Assembly: GCF_963678875.1 (NCBI RefSeq)
Contig: NZ_OY787457.1
Coordinates: 310,001-374,000 of the forward strand
Reading direction: 5' to 3'
Source: an uncultured Hyphomonas sp.
Lineage (GTDB): Bacteria; Pseudomonadota; Alphaproteobacteria; Caulobacterales; Hyphomonadaceae
Length of the DNA stretch: 64,000 nucleotides
Part shown: piece by piece, positions 1-8,893 of the stretch
How positions within the stretch are numbered: position 1 is the stretch's first letter
Layout: each line of letters opens with the position of its first letter
The notes under the pieces: model-generated
The model's input: the letters and a program-made list of their open reading frames with translations, nothing else
Database searches by the model: none
What the model was told of the DNA's origin: nothing
Program-made: the position numbers and the translations under genes

Positions 1-2
1 GC

Positions 3-899
3 ATCGGGGAAGGGGATGAGGTCATCGTGCCGGACCTGACCTTCGCAGCTTCCATCAACACGGTGATGCATGTCGGGGCACGTCCTGTGCTGGTCGATGT
101 CGACCGTGACACCTGGTGCCTCTCCGCAGAGGCGGTGGAACGCGCGATCACGCCGCGTACCCGGGCGATCATGCCGGTACATGTCTTCGGCCGCCCGTCG
201 CAGATGACGGAAATTGCCGAACTGGCGAAAGCCTATGGCCTCTACATCATCGAGGACTGCGCGGAGGCGCACGGCGCCAAATATGACGGCCAGCCGATTG
301 GTTCCTTCTCCGACATTTCGAGCTTTTCCTTCTTCGCCAACAAGATCATCACGACTGGTGAAGGCGGGATCTGCCTGACCAATGATGCCGACATTGCGAC
401 GCGCATGCGCATGCTGCGTGACCACGGCATGCGCCCCGAACGCCGTTACTGGCATGAGGAGCCGGGCTTCAATTTCCGTATGACCAATATGCAGGCCGCC
501 ATCGGTTGTGCCCAGATCGAACGGATGGACGAGCTGCTTGCGATGCGCGCAGACGTCTACGAGCGGTATGTGAAGGCCTTGTCCGGCATTCCCGGCGTGA
601 CCTTCCCGCCTGCCATGGACCAGCGCGCCCAACCGGTGACCTGGTTTGCCTGCGCACAGGTGCCGGAAGACAAGCGCGCCGAACTGATCGCAGCCTGCAA
701 GGCGGCAAACATCGACCTGCGGCCCTTCTTCCACGGCCTGTCGTCCATGCCGGCCTATCGTCAGTATGCCCGCAAGTGCCCGAACAGCACCTGGCTGTCC
801 CGCACGGGTGTGAACCTGCCGACGTCACGCCGTGTGGATGACGCGATGGTGGCGCGGATTGCCGGTGTGTTCGAGAGCGTCCTCGGCAAGAAAGCCTGA
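3..899 (+). CDS. DegT/DnrJ/EryC1-family PLP aminotransferase (5' truncated)
   Basis: Sugar aminotransferase of the DegT/DnrJ/EryC1/ArnB family, which transfers an amino group to a nucleotide-linked keto-sugar for surface glycans. The frame is open to the left edge (GEGDEVIVPDLTF at the start), so the true start lies outside the window and a GTG at 27 is only an internal codon. Family hallmarks are IIEDCAEAHGA and FFANKIITTGEGG, whose lysine (codon 342-344) is the expected PLP Schiff-base residue. The C-terminal part is complete. A bidirectional terminator follows, and glycosyltransferase genes next door fit a polysaccharide role. The sugar substrate cannot be read from the sequence. Confidence 0.9.
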   Translation: MGEGDEVIVPDLTFAASINTVMHVGARPVLVDVDRDTWCLSAEAVERAITPRTRAIMPVHVFGRPSQMTEIAELAKAYGLYIIEDCAEAHGAKYDGQPIGSFSDISSFSFFANKIITTGEGGICLTNDADIATRMRMLRDHGMRPERRYWHEEPGFNFRMTNMQAAIGCAQIERMDELLAMRADVYERYVKALSGIPGVTFPPAMDQRAQPVTWFACAQVPEDKRAELIAACKAANIDLRPFFHGLSSMPAYRQYARKCPNSTWLSRTGVNLPTSRRVDDAMVARIAGVFESVLGKKA

Positions 900-923
900 C
901 AAGCCTTTCCGGTAAAAGAAAAA

Positions 924-947
924 CGGGCGCCCCATCCGGAGCGCCCG
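924..947. terminator. Bidirectional intrinsic terminator
   Basis: CGGGCGC (924-930) pairs with GCGCCCG (941-947) across a 10-nt loop, flanked by an A-run on the left and TTTTTT on the right. It sits between two convergent genes (aminotransferase ending at 899, glycosyltransferase ending at 971), so it can terminate transcription from both sides. Confidence 0.85.
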
Positions 948-970
948 TTTTTTCTTGTGAAGCTGGCGCG

Positions 971-2224
971 TCAGTCGCGGATCGGGTAGCGCATCCAGTC
1001 ATGGGCCAGCAGTGCGGCATCGTCTGCATCAAGGCGGCGGCCTGCGGCGCGGCGGTAAGTGGCGCGATTGGCACGCGCGGTGCGCAGGAAGTCGAAGTCC
1101 GACAGGCGGACCTTGCCCTTGGCAATCAGGTCTGCGCACAGCGCATCATCCGTGAAGAGGCGCTCGATCACGCCACCCATATCATGCGGGTCCATCGGGT
1201 CGAACAGCAGGCCCGCGTCACCGACCTGTTCGGGCAGCGCAGTGACGTTTGAACTTGCGACCGGGATGCCTTCGGCCCAGGCCTCGAAGATGGGCAGGCT
1301 GTTGGCCTCGAACAGGCTCGGTACGACAAGGCAGCGGGCCATCTGATAGATCGCGCGCAATTCTTCGTTGGAGACAAAACCAAGGAACTGAACCTGGTTT
1401 TCAAGGCCGAGTTCGCGCACCCGGTTGTCCAACGCCTCGCGGCTTGGTTCGTGCCGGGCGCCGGTGGAGACAAGCGGCACAGTGATGCCTTTCTCGTCGC
1501 GCAGCCAGGCCATCGCCTCGAACAGGCGGAGGTGGTTTTTATGCGGCCAGGTATTGTTCGGATAGAAGATGTAGCGTTCGGGCAGGACGTATTTGGCGCG
1601 GGTCGCCGCCTTGTCCTCATCTGACACCTCGGCCAGCAGCTGTGTCGGCGCAGCCTCCGGGATGATCTGAACCTTGTCGGGGTTTACCGCGAACTGGGCG
1701 ACGACATCATCCTTGATCCATTGTGAGTTCACGATGATCGCATGGGATGTCCGGCAAGCCGCGCGATAGATCGTTTCCCGCCAGGTGAGGTCTGCCAGGT
1801 CGAAGAATTGCGGATAGTGCAGGTGCTGCAGGTCGTGCGGATTATAGACCGTCGGGATGGCGCAATAGATGAAGCCCTGTGTGGGCTGGTGCAGCACGTC
1901 GAGGCCGAGGCTTTCCAGCCAGCCATCTGAGATCGGTACCTGCGGCCAGCCGACCCGGCCGTCGCGGCCAAGCGCCTTGTTGGCGAGGCCTTTCACGCCG
2001 CGCAACAGGTCGCGGACCGGATTGCCAGAAGAGGCAGGGCGCATTTCGAAGCGCTGGTTCGCTGCAAGGGGGCTCAGCCAGTCGACCTGGTTCTGGTTCT
2101 CTACGATCAGGACGTAGGTTTCCGGTCCGTCCAGCTTGCCGAGCGCCGTGACCAGGCTGCGCAGGGCCGTGGCGATGCCGCCATGTATGCCCGGTTCGAC
2201 GTCTACAATGATGCCAACCTTCAA
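971..2224 (-). CDS. GT4-family glycosyltransferase
   Basis: Retaining GT-B glycosyltransferase (group 1/GT4), expected to add a sugar to a lipid-linked or surface glycan at the inner membrane. The N-terminus VGIIVDVEPGIHGGIATALRSL is a Rossmann-type acceptor domain with a Gly-rich loop. The C-terminal EANSLPIFEAWAEGIPVASS carries the family E-x7-E donor-binding motif. I chose the TTG start at 2224 (then KVGIIVDV) because GGAGGGG lies 8 nt upstream. An ATG at 2308 would add 28 residues with no family resemblance. It is transcribed alone, opposite to the neighbouring glycan genes and divergent from the pyruvyl transferase gene. Donor and acceptor are unknown. Confidence 0.85.
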   Translation of the reverse strand: MKVGIIVDVEPGIHGGIATALRSLVTALGKLDGPETYVLIVENQNQVDWLSPLAANQRFEMRPASSGNPVRDLLRGVKGLANKALGRDGRVGWPQVPISDGWLESLGLDVLHQPTQGFIYCAIPTVYNPHDLQHLHYPQFFDLADLTWRETIYRAACRTSHAIIVNSQWIKDDVVAQFAVNPDKVQIIPEAAPTQLLAEVSDEDKAATRAKYVLPERYIFYPNNTWPHKNHLRLFEAMAWLRDEKGITVPLVSTGARHEPSREALDNRVRELGLENQVQFLGFVSNEELRAIYQMARCLVVPSLFEANSLPIFEAWAEGIPVASSNVTALPEQVGDAGLLFDPMDPHDMGGVIERLFTDDALCADLIAKGKVRLSDFDFLRTARANRATYRRAAGRRLDADDAALLAHDWMRYPIRD

Positions 2225-2471
2225 AATCCTGTCCCCTCCGTGGAGCGATCTTAACGATCCTGTTCTAATGTGAAGGTGCGCGTCACCTGTGAAGGGCGCA
2301 GCACGCAAGTCTCATACTATTGGATCGTCCTTTTATGGGCCGTTCCTTGAAATTCCGTGATAGTAGAAACAGGAAATTTACTGGAATACGGTTTGCAACC
2401 AACACGAAGTTTTCGCGTCGTGCCTTTTTAGGCGCCTTCGCGCAGAGTAGAGGCGTCCTGACGGCATACAT

Positions 2472-3686
2472 ATGAGACTGGTGGCACCTTTCGGGTTTTA
2501 CGGCAGCGGCAATATCGGCGATGAAGCGACGCTGCTGGGGTTTGGCCGTCTCATGGAACGCTTCGGCGGCGGTGTGGCGGTGGATGTAGCCTCCAGCGAC
2601 CCCGCGCATACGAAGCGCGTTGAGCCGGCGTTCCGGTATTACCAGTATGTCGACGGAATCATGGGGCTGCCCGCCAAGCTGCACGCGCACATGGGGGCTG
2701 GCTATATCATCCCCGGCGGCACGCCGCTTATGGACAATCTGGGTGACTGGCCGCTGCTCAGCCTTGGCGGAATGCTCCAGCATGCCGGAAACTGGGGCAA
2801 ACCCGCAGCATTTGTCGGTGTCGGCGTGGAGCAGTTGCGCCACGACATTTCCCGCAAGCGCGTGCAGGAACAGATCATTCCGAACGTCATGAGCTGGAGC
2901 GTGCGCAGTGTGCATGACCGGGACCGGCTGCTGGACCTTGGTGTCGCGCCAGAGCTGATCACGATCGCGGCTGACATGGCCTGGCTGCTGGATCCGGCTG
3001 ACCCTGCCTATGGCCGCAAGGTGACCCAGCGCCTGGGCCTCGGCGGGCGGCCGATCATCGGCGTCAACATCAATGCCGAAGACCACATGATCGAGAAGGC
3101 GCCGCGCCTGTTCACCGAACTTGCTGCCGGGCTCGACGATCTCGTCAACCGGCACGGCGCGCGCGTGCTCTTCCTGTTCAATGAGGTGCGGGAAGGGGAG
3201 ACCTATGACCAGGCGGCTGCTGACCTCGTTCGTTCACTGATGTCGCGCAAGGATGCGGTCCTGATGGGGCCGTCGGACTATCTTATCCCGCAAGAAATGA
3301 TGTCAATTATCGCGCAATGCGCGATGACGATTTCCACCAGATATCATTTCTGCGTATTCTCGGCCTTGCAGGGGGTACCGTTTCTTGGCATCCGCCGGTC
3401 GGACAAGGTAAGTGATCTCTGCCGGGACTTGGGCTGGAAGGCGGCCCTTGACCCAGACACGGCCAGCAGCGCCGACATTTCGGCAGCCGGAGACCGGCTG
3501 CTGGGGGACCCGTCTGCCGAGCTCAAGAAGCTGGCGGACAAGATTGCGGCCATGCGTGTGCGGGCCGAAGATAACAAGCTCGCGCTGGATGCTTTGCTGG
3601 GGGCAATGCGCGGAGTGGGAATGCAGACCTGGATGCGCCATGCGGCGGGCCGGGTCGGACAAAAACTGGGGGTTGGGGGTCGATGA
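2472..3686 (+). CDS. Polysaccharide pyruvyl transferase family protein
   Basis: About 404 residues matching the polysaccharide pyruvyl transferase family (CsaB/WcaK type), which puts pyruvate ketals from phosphoenolpyruvate onto glycans. Seen: the N-terminal GSGNIGDEATLLG motif, a Gly-rich AGYIIPGGTPLMDN segment, and a C-terminal STRYHFCVFSALQGVPFLGIR segment with the conserved His typical of the family. It is cytoplasmic with no signal peptide. First gene of an operon, its stop overlaps the next start as ATGA. The region 2309-2471 upstream is less GC-rich than its surroundings and is the likely divergent promoter region. No clear Shine-Dalgarno precedes ATG 2472. The modified sugar is unknown. 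Confidence 0.8.
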   Translation: MRLVAPFGFYGSGNIGDEATLLGFGRLMERFGGGVAVDVASSDPAHTKRVEPAFRYYQYVDGIMGLPAKLHAHMGAGYIIPGGTPLMDNLGDWPLLSLGGMLQHAGNWGKPAAFVGVGVEQLRHDISRKRVQEQIIPNVMSWSVRSVHDRDRLLDLGVAPELITIAADMAWLLDPADPAYGRKVTQRLGLGGRPIIGVNINAEDHMIEKAPRLFTELAAGLDDLVNRHGARVLFLFNEVREGETYDQAAADLVRSLMSRKDAVLMGPSDYLIPQEMMSIIAQCAMTISTRYHFCVFSALQGVPFLGIRRSDKVSDLCRDLGWKAALDPDTASSADISAAGDRLLGDPSAELKKLADKIAAMRVRAEDNKLALDALLGAMRGVGMQTWMRHAAGRVGQKLGVGGR

Positions 3687-4939
3687 AACCCGAAAGTAAA
3701 AAAGTTTTGGTGATCACGGGCGTGTTTCCGCCCATGCCGATTGCAGAGGGCGATCATATTGCGCGCCTGAGCGAAGGCCTAGCCGAACGCGGCTATTCCG
3801 TTGATGTGCTGACCAGCACGAAAGCGGACGGCAAGAGCGTCAAAGGCTGCCGGGTCCATGCCGAAATGGACAACTGGAACTGGGCGTCACAGGGCAAGGT
3901 GCTGCGGTTTGCACAGGAGCTGAAGCCGGACCTGATCTTCATCTGGTTCATCGGCATGGCATTCGAATTCCATCCGATGATCTCGCTGCTGCCAACACGG
4001 CTCAAGGCGGCTCTGCCGGAAACGCAGATCGTCACCCAGATCACCGCACCCGTGGGTGTGCGACCGAAGGAACATCCGTTCCTGACCCGGCTGAACCTGA
4101 AAATTTCTGTACACGCACTGGGCGGCGGGAATATCAGTTACGAATATGGCACGATCCTGCGTGACAGCGACCGTGTGGTCGCCATGGCGAAACCGCACCT
4201 GGAACGTTTTGCGGAACATATGCCGGGTCTGGAAGACAAGTCCGCAATTATTCCGCCTCCGCCGCTGATCCCGATGAGCGTGCCGGGTGAAGCCTCCCGC
4301 CTGAAAGGGCGCGAGATGTTGGGCGTGCCGGCCGATGCGCCGCTGTTTGCCTATTTCGGGCGTCTCTATGTGGGCAAGGGCCTCGAATATCTCATTCGTG
4401 GTTTTGCGAAGGTTCGTGCTCAGCTGCCCGAGGCACGGCTCGCCATCATTGGCGGCGCTGCCCCGGACTATTTCAAATCCGGCTGGAGTGTCGATGACCT
4501 TCACGCGATTGCCCGGGAAGAGGGGATCGAGGATGCGATCAGCTGGACCGGCGAATTCCCGTTCGATACGGACGCAGGCTCTCTCTACTTACGGGCGGCC
4601 GACTATGCCGTATTGCCGTTTTCGGAAGGGGCTGCACTGAACAACAGTTCCATCGCAGCCTGCGCGGCGCATGAACTGCCGGTGATCACCACTCTGGGCG
4701 ACCGTCCGGAACCGGAATTTGTCGATGGCGGGAATGTCCTGCTGGTGGCGCCGAAGGATGCCGATGCGCTGGCAGATGGTATGCGGCGTGTGCTGAAGGA
4801 TGCAGACCTCAGCGAGCGTCTTCGTGCAGGATCGGCCGCGTTGACGAACCAGTATTTCAGCTGGGACGCCACGCTGGACAGCACGGTAAAAGTGTTCGCA
4901 GATGCGCTGGAAACAGCCGCTGTTCAGGAGCTGGCATGA
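3683..4939 (+). CDS. GT4-family glycosyltransferase
   Basis: Group 1 glycosyltransferase of 418 residues. N-terminal acceptor domain begins KKVLVITGVFPPMPIAEGDHI. C-terminal donor domain contains FAYFGRLYVGKGLEYLIRGF, the usual phosphate-contact segment, and the later SEGAALNNSSIAACAAHELP, which occupies the position of the E-x7-E motif but lacks the second glutamate. Both boundaries are ATGA overlaps (previous stop at 3686, next start at 4936), so it is translationally coupled to the pyruvyl transferase and the nucleotidyltransferase fusion. Acceptor and donor sugar are unknown. Confidence 0.85.
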   Translation: MKPESKKVLVITGVFPPMPIAEGDHIARLSEGLAERGYSVDVLTSTKADGKSVKGCRVHAEMDNWNWASQGKVLRFAQELKPDLIFIWFIGMAFEFHPMISLLPTRLKAALPETQIVTQITAPVGVRPKEHPFLTRLNLKISVHALGGGNISYEYGTILRDSDRVVAMAKPHLERFAEHMPGLEDKSAIIPPPPLIPMSVPGEASRLKGREMLGVPADAPLFAYFGRLYVGKGLEYLIRGFAKVRAQLPEARLAIIGGAAPDYFKSGWSVDDLHAIAREEGIEDAISWTGEFPFDTDAGSLYLRAADYAVLPFSEGAALNNSSIAACAAHELPVITTLGDRPEPEFVDGGNVLLVAPKDADALADGMRRVLKDADLSERLRAGSAALTNQYFSWDATLDSTVKVFADALETAAVQELA

Positions 4940-6144
4940 CCCGCGTCAGCCAGGCCCTCTTCCTGGTGGGCGGCAAAGGCACCCGGTTAGGCGCTCTTTC
5001 GGCCAATACGCCGAAACCGATGCAGGAAATTGCATCCGGCGTGTGCTTCCTGGACCTGCTGCTGGAAAATGCTGCACGCATGGGGTTCAGTGATCTCGTC
5101 TTGCTGGCCGGCCACCTCGGCGACAAGGTCGAGGCGGCCTATGACGGGCAACGTATCGGGGACGCGACAATCCGTGTCGTGCGGGAAAGCCAGCCGATGG
5201 GAACAGGCGGGGCGCTTGCGCAGGCAGCGGATGTGCTGGCTGAACGCTTTGTCCTTCTGAATGGCGATTCCTTTTTTGATATAAACCTGCGTGCACTGAC
5301 AGCGGCGCCGTTGCCGGAAGGCGGCGGGCGTCTCGCCCTGCGCATGGTAGACGACACCGCCCGCTACGGTTCGGTCCAGTTGGAAGACACAAGGATTTCC
5401 GCCTTTATCGAAAAGAATCCTGACCTGAAAGGGCCGGGCCTGATCAATGGCGGCATCTACTATCTCGATCGCGCCATGGTCAGCCGCATTGAGGCGCCGT
5501 CATCCATTGAAAGTGATGTCTTCCCCAGACTTGTCGAGGAAGGGCGTCTGGAAGGTTTGCCTTTCGATGGGTATTTCCTGGATATCGGCTTGCCCGAGAC
5601 ATTGGCACAGGCGCAACGCGAAACCGCCGCCATGCGTGTGCGTCCGGCGGCGTTCCTGGACAGGGACGGAGTGCTGAACGAGGATCATGGCTATACCCAC
5701 CGCGTCGAGGACCTGACATGGATGCCAGGTGCGCGGGAGGCGATCCGCCTGCTGAATGATCGCGGCTACCGGGTGATCGTGGTCACCAACCAGGCCGGCG
5801 TTGCGCGTGGGTTTTATGAGGAAGACGCGATTGGCGTTTTCCATGCGGGCATGCAGGCGCAGCTGGCAGGAGAGGGAGCCTTTGTCGATGCGTTCTATCA
5901 TTGCCCCTTTCATGCAGACGGAAAAGTGCCTGCCTACACGGTGGCAGACCATCCTGACCGCAAGCCAAATCCCGGCATGATCCTGCGCGCGCTGAAAGAC
6001 TGGAAGGTGGATCAGGGCGCGAGTTTCCTGATCGGCGACAAGCCTTCCGACATGGAAGCAGCCCGCCGGGCGGGCCTGCCGGGACATCTTTATTCGGGCG
6101 GGGATCTTCGCGCGCTCGTTTCGGATATAATCGGACCCGGCTGA
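4936..6144 (+). CDS. Fused sugar-nucleotidyltransferase and GmhB/HisB-type HAD phosphatase
   Basis: Two enzymes in one 402-residue chain. Residues 1-225 are a nucleotidyltransferase that would make an NDP-sugar from a sugar-1-phosphate: VGGKGTRLGAL (G-x-G-x-R loop), TPKPM, LNGDSFFDINL (metal Asp) and NGGIYYLDR. Residues 236-402 are a HAD phosphatase of the D-glycero-D-manno-heptose-1,7-bisphosphate class: AFLDRDGVLNED (nucleophile D242, acid D244), VVTNQAGVARG, RKPNPGM and LIGDKPSDMEAA. Of the usual GmhB zinc site only CPFH is seen; the second Cys pair is replaced by ADHPDR. The fusion implies consecutive steps towards an NDP-activated, possibly heptose-type, sugar. Starts by ATGA overlap with the upstream glycosyltransferase. 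Confidence 0.85.
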   Translation: MTRVSQALFLVGGKGTRLGALSANTPKPMQEIASGVCFLDLLLENAARMGFSDLVLLAGHLGDKVEAAYDGQRIGDATIRVVRESQPMGTGGALAQAADVLAERFVLLNGDSFFDINLRALTAAPLPEGGGRLALRMVDDTARYGSVQLEDTRISAFIEKNPDLKGPGLINGGIYYLDRAMVSRIEAPSSIESDVFPRLVEEGRLEGLPFDGYFLDIGLPETLAQAQRETAAMRVRPAAFLDRDGVLNEDHGYTHRVEDLTWMPGAREAIRLLNDRGYRVIVVTNQAGVARGFYEEDAIGVFHAGMQAQLAGEGAFVDAFYHCPFHADGKVPAYTVADHPDRKPNPGMILRALKDWKVDQGASFLIGDKPSDMEAARRAGLPGHLYSGGDLRALVSDIIGPG

Positions 6145-6160
6145 CAGGGTGGAGGTAGGC

Positions 6161-7300
6161 ATGTCCTCGGTCATTCCGTTCGACGAGATCCGGCGCTGGA
6201 TGTTCGACGTGGCACTGCCGCTGTGGGCGGAGTCAGGCTATGACCTGCAAAGCCGCCGGTTCGTCGAGAAACTGGATTATTCCGGAGAGCCAATCGATAC
6301 GGGATTCCATCGGACGCGTGTGATCGGGCGGCAGACCTATGTCTTCTCCCACGCGGCCATACTGGGCTGGGAGCAGGGGCAGGACCTGTCGGCAGAAGGC
6401 GCCCGGCAGCTCGATGAGTTGTATCTCGGCCCTGAGAAGGGCTGGCCGCGGACGACCGATGGCAATGGCAATGCTCTGGATTCCACGCCGGACCTGTACG
6501 ATCTCGCCTTCGTCCTGTTCGGGTATGCCTGGCGGCACAGGGCGGCGGGCGATCAGGCGTCCCGCGCAGGCATGCACCGCGCGATGGACTTTATCGATGC
6601 CCATCTCCGGGCGGATACGGGCTTTTGGCACGAACTGCCACCGGAAGGCTGGCGGCTCCAGAACCCGCATATGCACCTGCTGGAAGCGTCACTCGTAGCC
6701 TATGAGGCGACAGGTGAAGCGCGCTTCCTCGCCACGGCGCGCGAACTGGTGACGCTGTTCCGGGAAAAGCTGTTCGACGGCGCCACGCTGGCGGAATATT
6801 TCGATGCCGATTGGAATCGCGCCGAAGGGCGGGACGGGCGGCTGGTGGAACCTGGCCATCAGCTGGAGTGGGCTTGGATCCTGATCCAGTACGGCAAGCT
6901 GACCGGTGAGAATACTATCGCTTTGGCGGAAGGCCTTGTTCGCTTTTCGGAAGCCCATGGCGTCGATCCGGCGACGGCGCGGACAATGCAGGTTGTGCTC
7001 GATGACGGCACGCCGGTGGATGCGGGCGCCCGGACCTGGCCGAACACCGAACGGATCAAGGCGCATCTGGCCTTGTTCGAGGCCACGGGCCGTGATCCGC
7101 GCGAAGCAGTGTCGGGCAGTGTGGGCATCTTGCTGGAACAGTATCTCAGCACGCCCATTCCCGGGCTCTGGCTGGAGCGGTTTACGGGTAAGGGTGAACC
7201 GGATGCCCATGACGTCCCGGCATCGACCCTGTACCATGTGTTTCTGGCCTTCACCGAAGTGTTGAGGCTGCAGGAAAACATTGAAGCGCTGGACGGCTGA
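6161..7300 (+). CDS. AGE-family sugar epimerase/isomerase
   Basis: N-acylglucosamine 2-epimerase/mannose isomerase superfamily, an (alpha/alpha)6 barrel of about 379 residues. Seen: PHMHLLEASL, LVEPGHQLEWAWIL and ARTWPNTERIKAHLA, which carry the conserved His, Glu and Arg residues of the active site. ATG 6161 is chosen over GTG 6149 because GGAGG (6151-6155) is correctly placed for it. Last gene of the glycan operon, it probably supplies a sugar or sugar phosphate such as mannose or mannose-6-phosphate to the preceding nucleotidyltransferase. Whether the substrate is phosphorylated or N-acetylated cannot be told. Confidence 0.85.
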   Translation: MSSVIPFDEIRRWMFDVALPLWAESGYDLQSRRFVEKLDYSGEPIDTGFHRTRVIGRQTYVFSHAAILGWEQGQDLSAEGARQLDELYLGPEKGWPRTTDGNGNALDSTPDLYDLAFVLFGYAWRHRAAGDQASRAGMHRAMDFIDAHLRADTGFWHELPPEGWRLQNPHMHLLEASLVAYEATGEARFLATARELVTLFREKLFDGATLAEYFDADWNRAEGRDGRLVEPGHQLEWAWILIQYGKLTGENTIALAEGLVRFSEAHGVDPATARTMQVVLDDGTPVDAGARTWPNTERIKAHLALFEATGRDPREAVSGSVGILLEQYLSTPIPGLWLERFTGKGEPDAHDVPASTLYHVFLAFTEVLRLQENIEALDG

Positions 7301-7471
7301 GCCTGTCGCATTTGTTGGGGAACCTGTATCTTCGCCCGGCATTCCTCCAATATCATTGTCGAACGCGCTGACTCTATCCTGAGCAGGTTGGGTTTTTCGT
7401 GAGGAAAATTGCCTGCGGAGGTTGGGTCTTGGCGCGGAGCGGCCTACATTTGACTTAACAGGAAAGAACCG

Positions 7472-8893
7472 ATGACAAGCGCACAGGCAGACACATCGGC
7501 CAAGCCGCCCGGGCGTCTGGTCGCCATTTCGAACCGGACGGCTGCAGGCAGTGAAAGCAAGGCGGGCGGGCTTGCCGTGGCGCTTTGGGAAACCCTGGTG
7601 GAAACCAAAGGCCTCTGGATCGGCTGGTCCGGCCGCGTCCTCGATTTCGAAACCGCCCGGGTGAACCATGTCGAGGAAGAGGGCGTCCAGTTCGCCCTCA
7701 GTGACTTGTCGCGCAGGCAGTATGACGGGTTCTATCTCGCCTACGCCAATTCGGTGCTCTGGCCAGTGATGCACAACCGGATCGATCTGGCTGTGTTCGA
7801 AGCTGACACCTATCGCAACTACCGGTCCGTGAATGAGAAGTTTGCCCGGATTGCGGTGCAGGAAGCCCGGCCGGAGGATTTCGTCTGGGTACACGATTAT
7901 CACTTCTTCCTGCTCGGCAGAATGATGCGCCAGCGCGGCTGGCAGGGCCGCCTTGGCTGGTTCCTGCATATTCCGTTTCCGGCGCCAGATGCCTTCCGGG
8001 CCATCCCGCAGCACAGGGAACTTGGCGAAGCCATGTGTGCTTATGATGTGGTCGGCGTGCAGACCGGCAAGGACCTCTACAACCTCGCCCGCTATCTCGA
8101 AGAAGAGTTTGACGCAGAAGAACTGCCCGACGGCCGGTTCAAGGTCGGGGAGCGAACCGTCCGCCTGCTGCATTGTCCGATCGGGATCGATGTCGAGGCT
8201 TTTGTGGAAGCCTCGACTTGCGAAGATGCGCAGTCTGCGGCGACGAAGCTCAACAAGTTCCTTGGCAATCGCCAGCTTGTTCTGGGTGTCGACCGGATGG
8301 ATTATTCCAAGGGGTTGATCCAGCGCTTTGAAGGTATGGCGGACCTGTTCGACCGGCACCCTGATGTGCACGGGCACATATCTTTTACCCAGATCGCCCC
8401 GCCATCACGTTCTGTCGTCGAAGGCTATCAGCAATTGCGCCAGCAGCTCGACGAATTGTCTGGCCGTATCAACGGCGACTATGGCGACCTTGACTGGATC
8501 CCGATCCGCTATCTCGCGCGCGGTTATGACCGGGACGAAATCGCTGGCCTCTACCGGCAGGCCAAGGTTTGCCTTGTCACGCCTCTGCAGGATGGCATGA
8601 ATTTGGTCGCGAAGGAGTTTGTTGCGGCACAGGATCCGGGCGATCCGGGGGTTCTGGTCCTGTCCCAGTTTGCGGGTGCAGCCGAACAGATGCGAGACGC
8701 CCTCATCGTCAATCCATATGACGCCGGCGCGATCGCGGAAGCCGTTTACAAGGCCATTCACATGCCTCTGGACGAACGGCAGACTCGCTGGCGCAGCCTG
8801 ATGGATGGTATTCAGGCGCAGGACCTGACCTGGTGGCGGCAGCGTTTCCTGAACGCCGTTCCGGCAGATGCTGAGGTACCGGTACTTTCATGA
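7472..8893 (+). CDS. otsA: Trehalose-6-phosphate synthase
   Basis: GT20 enzyme that joins UDP-glucose and glucose-6-phosphate to form trehalose-6-phosphate. Length 473 is normal for OtsA. Seen: N-terminal VAISNRTA and a following Gly-rich AGGLAVAL loop, VHDYHFFLLGRMMR, HIPFPAPDAFRAIP, the DRMDYSKGLIQR donor-site motif, and the C-terminal LVTPLQDGMNLVAKEFVAAQ. First gene of a coupled operon (ATGA overlap with otsB). Trehalose made here would serve osmotic, desiccation or heat protection. The 171-nt upstream gap contains no repeat or hairpin that I can support. Confidence 0.96.
   Translation: MTSAQADTSAKPPGRLVAISNRTAAGSESKAGGLAVALWETLVETKGLWIGWSGRVLDFETARVNHVEEEGVQFALSDLSRRQYDGFYLAYANSVLWPVMHNRIDLAVFEADTYRNYRSVNEKFARIAVQEARPEDFVWVHDYHFFLLGRMMRQRGWQGRLGWFLHIPFPAPDAFRAIPQHRELGEAMCAYDVVGVQTGKDLYNLARYLEEEFDAEELPDGRFKVGERTVRLLHCPIGIDVEAFVEASTCEDAQSAATKLNKFLGNRQLVLGVDRMDYSKGLIQRFEGMADLFDRHPDVHGHISFTQIAPPSRSVVEGYQQLRQQLDELSGRINGDYGDLDWIPIRYLARGYDRDEIAGLYRQAKVCLVTPLQDGMNLVAKEFVAAQDPGDPGVLVLSQFAGAAEQMRDALIVNPYDAGAIAEAVYKAIHMPLDERQTRWRSLMDGIQAQDLTWWRQRFLNAVPADAEVPVLS

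Noticed and set aside
7319..7323. GGAAC before otsA as half of an EcfG general-stress promoter
   Set aside because: No CGTT at 16-17 nt downstream.
6689..8377. Long open frame (562 codons) on the minus strand under otsA and the AGE gene
   Set aside because: No family motifs, and it lies opposite two clear enzymes; long antisense frames are common in GC-rich DNA.
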